Assembly (NCBI GenBank): GCA_029858565.1
Contig: JAOUEV010000002.1
Location: forward strand, 1-64,000
From: Nitrospirota bacterium
GTDB taxonomy: Bacteria; Nitrospirota; UBA9217
DNA length: 64,000 bases
Direction: 5' to 3'
In this document: in pieces, positions 57,783 through 64,000 of the stretch
Layout of the letters: each line of letters begins with the position of its first letter
Position numbering within the stretch: the stretch's first letter is position 1
The notes under the pieces: model-generated
The model's input: only the letters and a program-made list of their open reading frames with translations
Told to the model about the DNA's origin: nothing
Database searches by the model: none
Translations under genes and position numbers: made by a program

Positions 57783-58235
57783 ATGAAGAGTTTCTACTTA
57801 GTTGTGGCGGCGGCTTTAATGGTTGTGATGGCGGGCGGGGCGTGGGCAACGGATACGTCGGACCTGATCGTGACCGCGAATGTTTCGGATACCTGCACTA
57901 CAATAACCGACGGAACACCAGTGGCAATCGCGCTGGATCCTATGGCTGGAGGCGCCGTGACCAACGGCGGTGTAGCAGTTCAACCTAACATCAAGTGCAC
58001 CATGGGATCGACCCATGCGGTCTCTTGCTCATCGTTGAATACAAATAATTTGAAGAACGGCGCCAACCTGATCCCCTATATGTACAACGCAGGTTCTGTG
58101 TGCGGAACGAACATAACCGGCAACGGTTCCACTCCAGTCAACCTGACCATGGGTATTGACATTGCCAATGGCGCATATAGCGATTCTCCGGCTGGAGCGT
58201 ATAGCGACACGATCACGATAACCGTCACCTATTAA
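57783..58235 (+). CDS. Spore coat U (SCPU) domain pilus subunit 1
   Basis: A 150-residue exported protein. The signal peptide LVVAAALMVVMAGGAWA is followed by a beta-rich SCPU domain, starting VTANVSDTCTT and ending with the donor-strand-like TITITVTY. Cysteines near both ends suggest a disulfide. SCPU domains build archaic (Csu-type) chaperone-usher pili. The ATG has a perfect GAAGGAGG site. As the first gene of the operon it may be the major subunit, by analogy with CsuA/B. Confidence 0.88.
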   Translation: MKSFYLVVAAALMVVMAGGAWATDTSDLIVTANVSDTCTTITDGTPVAIALDPMAGGAVTNGGVAVQPNIKCTMGSTHAVSCSSLNTNNLKNGANLIPYMYNAGSVCGTNITGNGSTPVNLTMGIDIANGAYSDSPAGAYSDTITITVTY

Positions 58236-58294
58236 GAGCGTTCCTGATGCACAAATGAGGTGATGACCCACTTTAGCGTTCGAGAGTTTCTTTT

Positions 58295-58768
58295 ATGAAA
58301 AGATTGCAACAATATACAGCTGTCGCCATCGCGGTAGTAATATTGCTGGGAGGCGGAGCGCAGGCTGCGACCTTGACCCCGGCGGTGACCGCGACCGGAA
58401 CGGTGCTCGATACCTGTTCGTCTGCCGTGGGCGGCAGCATAACTTTCACGATCGATCCGTCGTTGGCCGGTCCTATAACGGCGGCGACGAATGCCGGCGG
58501 GAATACGGCGCCAACGGTCAAGTGCACGAAAAATCAGGTCCACGCCGTAACCTGCGCGTCAGCAACAGGAAACAAATTGACGATCGGCAACGACGGTGTG
58601 ACGGATCCTATCATCTATACGATCACCGGCTGCCCGGCGGGCATCACCGGGCAGGGCTTCGGGACCGCCACTCCCATCGACTTCGGGCTCTCGGTGGATG
58701 CCGCAGCGTATCAGAATGCGCTCGCGGGCGCCCATGTGGATACGATAACGGTCACCATAACGTACTGA
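58295..58768 (+). CDS. SCPU-domain pilus subunit 2
   Basis: A 157-residue exported protein with signal peptide TAVAIAVVILLGGGAQA. The SCPU domain includes VTATGTVLDTCSSAVGGSIT and KLTIGNDGVTDPIIYTITGC, ending VDTITVTITY. Its C-terminal half closely resembles the last domain of the large subunit at 59441 (KLTIGND versus QLTIGND), suggesting duplication within the operon. It is likely a minor or adaptor pilin. Confidence 0.88.
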   Translation: MKRLQQYTAVAIAVVILLGGGAQAATLTPAVTATGTVLDTCSSAVGGSITFTIDPSLAGPITAATNAGGNTAPTVKCTKNQVHAVTCASATGNKLTIGNDGVTDPIIYTITGCPAGITGQGFGTATPIDFGLSVDAAAYQNALAGAHVDTITVTITY

Positions 58769-58823
58769 TCAAAGAGCAGGATGTCAGCCTGCTGGAAGGA
58801 ACCCGTCGGGGGGGGGCGTTGAC

Positions 58824-59354
58824 GTGAAGAAGGTTCTGATCATAGCAGCCGCGGGGCTTCTTGGAAGCCTGATGGGAAACGCATGGGCGGCAACGCCGTC
58901 CGGCTTTTCGTCAACGAACATAACCCTGAGCGCTCAGGTGGATATCGCATGCCAGGAAGCGCAGAAGGGGACGTTCCCTGCCCCGCTCATCATTGACACC
59001 CAGTCCGCGGTCGAACAGGTCTTTCCGGCAAGTGTCGATGAAAAGATCGCGTGCACAAGCGGCACCGTATTCACGGTCAGGGTAACGAGCGCGAACGGCA
59101 GCGCTGTGAACCAGACCTGCACCTCCAGCGGGGTGAACTCCATGGCTCTGAAATCTCTGGGATCGCCAGCTGATGTGATAGCGTATACGTTCCTGTGTGC
59201 CGGCGATACCGATGGGCTCGGTCACTTTACCGGTGCAGGTTTCGGCATACCCAAGGCCATCGGCATGAGCATCAAAGTGGCTTCCGCTGATGCGCAGGCT
59301 GCCGTGGCGCACGCAGATTATGCTGACACGGTAACGATGACGATATTCTACTAG
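58824..59354 (+). CDS. SCPU-like pilus subunit 3
   Basis: A 176-residue exported protein with signal peptide VLIIAAAGLLGSLMGNAWA. The mature part, LSAQVDIACQEAQKGTF to ADTVTMTIFY, has the same fold outline but diverges from the first two subunits. The start is GTG 58824; a run of nine G lies just upstream, where a length change could affect expression. A terminator follows the gene. Confidence 0.8.
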   Translation: MKKVLIIAAAGLLGSLMGNAWAATPSGFSSTNITLSAQVDIACQEAQKGTFPAPLIIDTQSAVEQVFPASVDEKIACTSGTVFTVRVTSANGSAVNQTCTSSGVNSMALKSLGSPADVIAYTFLCAGDTDGLGHFTGAGFGIPKAIGMSIKVASADAQAAVAHADYADTVTMTIFY

Positions 59355-59389
59355 GATCGCCGGACCCACCGACAATCTGTGAACACGTG

Positions 59390-59426
59390 AACGCAGCATT
59401 TCGCATTGCATATGGCTGCGTTTTTT
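59390..59426 (+). terminator. Rho-independent terminator inside the pilus locus
   Basis: AACGCAGC (59390-59397) and GCTGCGTT (59415-59422) form a stem, followed by TTTTTTATTATA. It would separate the three small subunits from the tip, chaperone and usher genes, lowering their expression. Confidence 0.65.
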
Positions 59427-59440
59427 ATTATACTCTCATT

Positions 59441-60628
59441 ATGCAGAACATCCTGCCGACAGCACGCGTTTCAATTCATCGCGTCGTTCTGCTCCTGCTG
59501 GTAATGACGATTGCGCTAGCGACCGAGTGCCGTGCCCTTACGATAACGCCGGCATCCGGGGCACTGTCGCCCGATGCCACCCAGTTTCTTCCCTATACCG
59601 CCACGACCACGCTGACAGCGGGCGGCGTACCGGCTACTCCGCCCTATACCTGGTCGGCAACGGGTCTTCCCGCAGGGCTCGTGCTGAGCACCTCGGGCGC
59701 GAATAACGAGATCTGCGTGATAACAGGCACTCCGACGGCCTCCGGTACCTTTGCCGCGATCACGATCACGGTGACCGACAGTAAAGCTCCGACCGCGAGG
59801 ACGGCATCGGGCACGTATACGCTTATCATCAATCCCTCTTGCCGGTTCGCAGGCACCAATACCGGTTCCATCGCATTCGGGAGCGCGGGCAGCATCGATC
59901 CGTCGACCTCACCGGGACCCATCATGAACACCGTGACCACGCAGGTCAATTTTCAGTGCGGCGCAGGACTTGGGTATACTGTTGCGGTCACGAACCCTCC
60001 CGGCGCTTTGCAAATGACCGGCGCCAATACGATCCCCTTTACCCTGGGAATCGCCTCGGGTACGAGCGCGTCGGACTCGACGCTGATCCCGCTGCTCGGT
60101 CCGAGCGCAGCTCCGGTAATCCCTGCATCGACGATCTCCAATTACGAAAACTTCGTGGTGGGGACATCCACCATCGGTCCGCTCACGGTCAACATCAGCT
60201 GGGCCGGGGCAGCGCCCGGTTCTCTGAATGCCACGGTGAATGTCGCTCCTGCTACCGTTGCCGATGTCTGCAGTACCCCCGTGAACGGATCGATCACCTT
60301 CACCATCAATCCTGTTGCTGCCGGGCCGCTTCTGCCGAATACAACGCTCGACGGCTCGTCTCCCACGGTAAAATGCACCAACGGCCAGAACCATGGGGTG
60401 TCTTGTACTTCGGCTCATGGCTACCAGCTGACGATCGGGAACGACGGGGTGACCGATCCCATCGCTTACACGATCACCGGTTGCCCCGCGACGGTTACGG
60501 GCAGCGGGTTCCTGACCGCGACGCCGATCAATTTCGGGCTTTCGCTTAACGCGACCGGCGCCGGAGGGTATCAGGATGCGGCGGCGGGGCCGCATGTCGA
60601 CACGATTACCGTTGAGGTCACCTATTAA
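59441..60628 (+). CDS. Putative tip subunit: Ig-like domain plus two SCPU domains
   Basis: A 395-residue exported protein with signal peptide VVLLLLVMTIALATECRA. An N-terminal putative Ig (He_PIG) domain follows: PPYTWSATGLPAGLVLSTSG and ITGTPTASGTFAAITITVTD. A first SCPU-like domain begins at PSCRFAGTNTGSIAFG. A second begins at ADVCSTPVNGSITFTINPVA and ends VDTITVEVTY. Two-domain SCPU proteins of Csu pili (CsuE) form the tip adhesin, so this is the likely tip; the extra Ig domain is unusual. ATG 59441 is chosen over an upstream frame that runs through the terminator. Confidence 0.82.
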   Translation: MQNILPTARVSIHRVVLLLLVMTIALATECRALTITPASGALSPDATQFLPYTATTTLTAGGVPATPPYTWSATGLPAGLVLSTSGANNEICVITGTPTASGTFAAITITVTDSKAPTARTASGTYTLIINPSCRFAGTNTGSIAFGSAGSIDPSTSPGPIMNTVTTQVNFQCGAGLGYTVAVTNPPGALQMTGANTIPFTLGIASGTSASDSTLIPLLGPSAAPVIPASTISNYENFVVGTSTIGPLTVNISWAGAAPGSLNATVNVAPATVADVCSTPVNGSITFTINPVAAGPLLPNTTLDGSSPTVKCTNGQNHGVSCTSAHGYQLTIGNDGVTDPIAYTITGCPATVTGSGFLTATPINFGLSLNATGAGGYQDAAAGPHVDTITVEVTY

Positions 60629-60712
60629 GTGGGTCCTTCGCAGACTGCTCTGCTGATTGCGCGCACGAGCAGGAATTTAATGAGCGGAACATTGCTTAAA
60701 GGAGTATGCCGC

Positions 60713-61591
60713 ATGAGCACTCAGGCACAGGAACGAAGAACGATTTCCGCAGGACGCAAAGGTTCCTCCGCAGCGCAATGGGCGGTATCGGCAAGCATGG
60801 CGCCTTTCGCATTTCCTGCGCCGATACGTCAGATTGCGCTGCTGATGGTCCTCCTGTTCCTTTCCGTTCATACGGATTATGCGCGTGCTGCAGATTTTCA
60901 GATACAGCCGACGATGCTCGAACTGGGCGGCGGTGTTAAGAGCGGCGCGTTTTCCGTGATCAACAACGGCGATGAAAGCATCAATTTTCAGATTTCCGTC
61001 AAGGCCTGGAATCAAGATGTGAACGGCAAGGATGTATACGAGGATACGAAGGACATCATCTTCTTCCCGAAGATCATGACCACGGGTCCCCATGAACAAC
61101 GGGCAATTCGGATCGGATATAAGGCGCCCCTGTCGGTGAACGAGAAGACCTACCGGCTCTTTGTCGAAGAGATTCCGTCCCCTAAAAAAGAGGCGGACTC
61201 GAATGCCAAGAGCAAGATCAGTGCCGGTATCACAATTGCATTCCGATTCGCAACGCCTATCTTCGTAAAGCCGCTCAAACCGCAGGAGTCGGCGGTCGTC
61301 GAAAAGCTGGACATGACCCGGGGTGTGGTCAAGGCGATGATCAGGAATACGGGAAACGTTCATATCAAGCTGTCCAGTGTGCTGCTGCGGGGAAAGACAG
61401 CGGACGGAACCGTGCTGTTCTCAAAGGAAATAGCCGGCTGGTACATTCTGCAGGGCCTGTCGCTGCCCTATGAGGCGGCCATCCCGCTGGTAAACTGCAC
61501 GGACTTGGCAACGATCGAGGTGAGTGCCAAGCCCGAGAACCTTGCGATCAACAGGACTCTGAATGTCCAGAAAGATATGTGCGCAAAATAA
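60713..61591 (+). CDS. Periplasmic pilus chaperone (PapD/CsuC-like)
   Basis: A 292-residue protein. A long, partly basic N-terminal extension precedes the signal helix IRQIALLMVLLFLSVHTDYA. The chaperone part has FQIQPTMLELGGGVKSGAFS, the F1 strand area VYEDTKDIIFFPKIM and the conserved QRAIRIGYKAPLSVNEKTYR. It should hold SCPU subunits by donor-strand complementation and deliver them to the usher. ATG 60713 has a GGAG site; a later ATG at 60797 would shorten the extension. Its 3' end overlaps the usher gene by 29 nt. Confidence 0.88.
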   Translation: MSTQAQERRTISAGRKGSSAAQWAVSASMAPFAFPAPIRQIALLMVLLFLSVHTDYARAADFQIQPTMLELGGGVKSGAFSVINNGDESINFQISVKAWNQDVNGKDVYEDTKDIIFFPKIMTTGPHEQRAIRIGYKAPLSVNEKTYRLFVEEIPSPKKEADSNAKSKISAGITIAFRFATPIFVKPLKPQESAVVEKLDMTRGVVKAMIRNTGNVHIKLSSVLLRGKTADGTVLFSKEIAGWYILQGLSLPYEAAIPLVNCTDLATIEVSAKPENLAINRTLNVQKDMCAK

Positions 61592-64000
61592 CCGAGGTGT
61601 GCAGCTCCGGGCGTGTCGGGCACGGACCCCCCGGGGCATCTTGCTAGGCCTCCTGTCCTGTTCCGGCATTCTCCTGAGTGTTTTGTTCCTCGCTGTTCCT
61701 CTGGCAGGGGCCGGAGAAATACCTGCGGCAATGACCGGAACGGATCGGGCTTTGACCGGCAGTGGCGCCCTTCCTGACGGGAAAATAACCACCCCTGTCG
61801 TTATCAGCGTGATCGTCAATACGGTGCCAAAAGGCGATCTGTTCGCGGAATTGGACGATGAAGGAAAGGTATTCCTGCGAGCGGACGATTTCCGGGCACT
61901 GAACCTGAAGTTCAGCGACGCCCGTATCGTGCTGATCCATGGCGAGCAATACCTTCCTGCCGATGCGGTCCTCGAGGCCACGCCCGCATTCGACGACAAG
62001 AAACTTATCCTCTCGTTCATCGGCAAAACCACGGAAGCGCACAGAACCACTGCCGAGATCTTTCAGCTCCATGCCAAGCCGCAGAGTGTCTATTATCCCC
62101 GCGAAACGAGCGCATTTCTCAATTACGGCCTGACCTACGGAGAAACAAATCCGTTCGGATACACCTCCTTTTCGGCGACCAGCAAGGTCGGGGCGAGGAC
62201 CGGGGATACGTTCTTTGTTTCCGATTCGCTCTATTCGAAGACCGAGGTGGACCAGAAGTTCGTTCGTCTCCACAGCAGCGTCACCTACGAACACCGCAAT
62301 GACCTCCAGTGGCTTACGATGGGAGACCAGTTCGCGAGGTCCGGCGAACTTGGCAGCTCCGTGAACCTGGGCGGGATCGGATTTTCCAAGGTCTACAAGA
62401 TCGACCCCTATTTTATCACCCAGCCGGTATTTGGTCTTCAGGGATCAGTCATCTATCCTACCCAGGCAGAGATATATCTGGACGGCATCCTGGTGGGCCG
62501 GCAGCAGATCGCGCCTGGAACGTTCGATCTGAAGAACATCTACTCCTACACCGGAAGCCACCAGGTCGAGGTCGTGCTCAAGGACCCTTTTGGCAAGGAA
62601 CAGCGGATCACCTCTCCGGTATACTTCAACACGTTCATGCTCCGCCAGGGACTGCACGAATACAGTTACAATATCGGCTATGTGCGGGAACAATATGGTA
62701 TGGAGAGCAACGAATACGGCGAGCCTGCGTTCATAGCGTTCCACCGATACGGTGTCACGAACGCCCTGAACATCGGCGCGCAGGCGGAAGGATCCAATGG
62801 GGTCTATAACGGCGGCATCTCCACCTCGTTCCTCCTTTCCCGGATCGGAGCCTTCTCGCTGTCGTACGCGGCAAGCACCGCGAGCGGGGAAAAAGGATCG
62901 GCAGCCTCATTCCAGCATACCTACCAGTTCGGGACCTTCAGCACGAACCTGCGGGCACGCAGCTTCTCGCGGAACTACGCTACCGTCGCCGCTCCTGCAA
63001 GCACCGCACAGGAACAGACGAAACAGGAATCCGGCGCCGGGGCCGGTTTCCTGCTGCTGCCTGTCGGAAGCATCTCTCTGAACTACTCCGAACGGGAGAG
63101 CTATAGCGGCGACACAACACGGATTCTCTCCGCGCATTACAGCAGGACGCTTACCAGGATGGTAAGCTTGTTCGCCACGGCATCGGAGACACGGCAGGCG
63201 GAGCGGGTAAGGAGCTTTTTTGTCGGACTCAATTTCAACTTCGACAATCACCTGTATGGCGCGACCCAGTACACCAAGACGGGCGACATGAACATGCAGA
63301 CGGCCCAGATACAAAAGGATGTCCCGGTCGGGGAGGGGTTCGGCTATCGTGCGACAGCGAGCCGGACCGAGGTCAATGGGATGACGTCGAATTCACTAAA
63401 TCCTCATGCGCAGTATAACGGGCCGTACGGCATCTATTCCGTTGATGTGAATGCGCAGCGCTCTGCAGGGGGATCTCAGCAGATATACTCCGTGACCGCC
63501 GCAGGCGCACTGGTATATGCCGGAGGATTCTCCGGATTGTCCCGTCCGGTAAGTGACAGCTTCAGTATTGTTATGCTGGATAATGTGGCGGGTGCGACCG
63601 TGCTGAACAACAGCCAGGAGATCGGGACAACGGATGCTTCGGGCAAGGTAATCGTTCCGACAATTACCTCCTATGGCCAGAATATGATCACCGCGGATGT
63701 GCGGAACCTGCCTATGGAATACAGCATCTCGGGCATGAACAGGGCGCTATCCCCATCTCTCTGGAGCGGATCCTGTCTCGCTTTTGAGGCGGTCAAGATG
63801 CAGGCGGTCACCGGAAACCTTTTTGCTGTGAAGGACAGCCGAAGAACACCAATGGAATATGTTGAGATATCGATCAACGCCGCGGGAAGAACACTGACCT
63901 TCCCGACCGGCAAGAACGGTGAATTCTACATCGAGAATACCATTCCCAAGGATATGGCTGCGGGGGACGATCAGCAGAGCTGTTCGGCAATTGCCGAGCG
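61563..64000 (+). CDS. Outer-membrane usher (CsuD-like), 3' end missing
   Basis: An open frame of 812 residues that continues past the window. ATG 61563 overlaps the chaperone gene, with AGGA upstream. A signal helix (GILLSVLFLAVPLAGAG) precedes a usher N-terminal domain (VNTVPKGDLFAELDDEGKVF). The barrel region has YRPRETS-like VYYPRETSAFLNYGL, QAEIYLDGILVGRQQIAPGT and TGSHQVEVVLKDPFGKEQRI, the plug-proximal usher motif. The later part shows barrel strands and a C-terminal beta domain (IVMLDNVAGATVLNNSQEIG). It exports and assembles the pilus. Confidence 0.9.
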   Translation, partial: MSRKICAQNNRGVQLRACRARTPRGILLGLLSCSGILLSVLFLAVPLAGAGEIPAAMTGTDRALTGSGALPDGKITTPVVISVIVNTVPKGDLFAELDDEGKVFLRADDFRALNLKFSDARIVLIHGEQYLPADAVLEATPAFDDKKLILSFIGKTTEAHRTTAEIFQLHAKPQSVYYPRETSAFLNYGLTYGETNPFGYTSFSATSKVGARTGDTFFVSDSLYSKTEVDQKFVRLHSSVTYEHRNDLQWLTMGDQFARSGELGSSVNLGGIGFSKVYKIDPYFITQPVFGLQGSVIYPTQAEIYLDGILVGRQQIAPGTFDLKNIYSYTGSHQVEVVLKDPFGKEQRITSPVYFNTFMLRQGLHEYSYNIGYVREQYGMESNEYGEPAFIAFHRYGVTNALNIGAQAEGSNGVYNGGISTSFLLSRIGAFSLSYAASTASGEKGSAASFQHTYQFGTFSTNLRARSFSRNYATVAAPASTAQEQTKQESGAGAGFLLLPVGSISLNYSERESYSGDTTRILSAHYSRTLTRMVSLFATASETRQAERVRSFFVGLNFNFDNHLYGATQYTKTGDMNMQTAQIQKDVPVGEGFGYRATASRTEVNGMTSNSLNPHAQYNGPYGIYSVDVNAQRSAGGSQQIYSVTAAGALVYAGGFSGLSRPVSDSFSIVMLDNVAGATVLNNSQEIGTTDASGKVIVPTITSYGQNMITADVRNLPMEYSISGMNRALSPSLWSGSCLAFEAVKMQAVTGNLFAVKDSRRTPMEYVEISINAAGRTLTFPTGKNGEFYIENTIPKDMAAGDDQQSCSAIAE

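Noticed and set aside
1-64000. tRNA and rRNA genes
   Set aside because: I saw no cloverleaf with a T-loop motif and no rRNA-like sequence; a covariance-model search would be needed to exclude a missed tRNA.

Overview
The window is high-GC bacterial chromosome with dense genes, apart from an AT-richer accessory stretch near 52.7-55.3 kb and another AT-rich stretch near 57.3-57.8 kb. Gene content suggests an anaerobic or microaerophilic Gram-negative bacterium of the Nitrospirota or Desulfobacterota kind. It has multiheme c-cytochromes, rubrerythrin, a NAD-linked formate dehydrogenase, an aldehyde:ferredoxin oxidoreductase, HslUV with XerC, sigma-54 regulators, an outer-membrane usher and a selenocysteine-using peptide system. 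The phylum cannot be settled from this sequence alone.

Layout. 0-3.1 kb: partial EamA permease and an NtrB/NtrC-type pair. 3.2-9.8 kb: nitroreductase and cytochrome c, a PAS protein, plant-like cystathionine gamma-synthase and threonine synthase, and two RNA methyltransferase genes. 9.8-11.9 kb: decayed regulatory and cytochrome genes around a receiver protein. 12-24.2 kb: argB-hslU-hslV-xerC, a PstS-like protein with a hybrid kinase, topA, a serine hydrolase, smg and dprA. 24.3-31.9 kb: a leftward block with a TVP38 protein, a MerA-like flavoprotein, two glycosyltransferases flanking an ArsS-like radical SAM protein, nth and a nine-heme cytochrome. 32-35.1 kb: OsmC, phospholipase D/cardiolipin synthase, rubrerythrin and a zinc-ribbon protein. 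35.3-42.2 kb: formate dehydrogenase and divergent AOR. 42.2-48.8 kb: small redox and envelope genes, an ASKHA protein, and the SbtA/SbtM radical-SAM peptide system next to a secreted MsrA. 50-52.7 kb: a polar amino-acid ABC transporter. 52.7-55.2 kb: an island with two toxin-antitoxin modules, an Mrr remnant and an attC-like site. 55.4-64 kb: a type IIA topoisomerase B subunit and an archaic (Csu-type) chaperone-usher pilus operon that runs off the end.

The main discovery is a cluster of in-frame UGA codons that ordinary gene calling would read as stops. The formate dehydrogenase large subunit has UGA at the metal-ligand position. A C_GCAxxG_C_C protein has UGA at its first conserved cysteine. 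The 64-residue peptide precursor SbtA has three UGAs, each followed by Gly-Gly. The first two genes have a GGUCU-loop hairpin downstream of UGA, and SbtA has a GGUC-loop hairpin overlapping its real UAG stop. All three are best read as selenoproteins, and the SbtA/SbtM pair looks like a selenocysteine-bearing RiPP pathway.

Other points of note are an apparent AUA start codon, several promoters placed so that the mRNA would be leaderless, tandem 7-8 bp repeat arrays between genes, and a composite pseudogene made by joining a sensor and an NtrC-type regulator.
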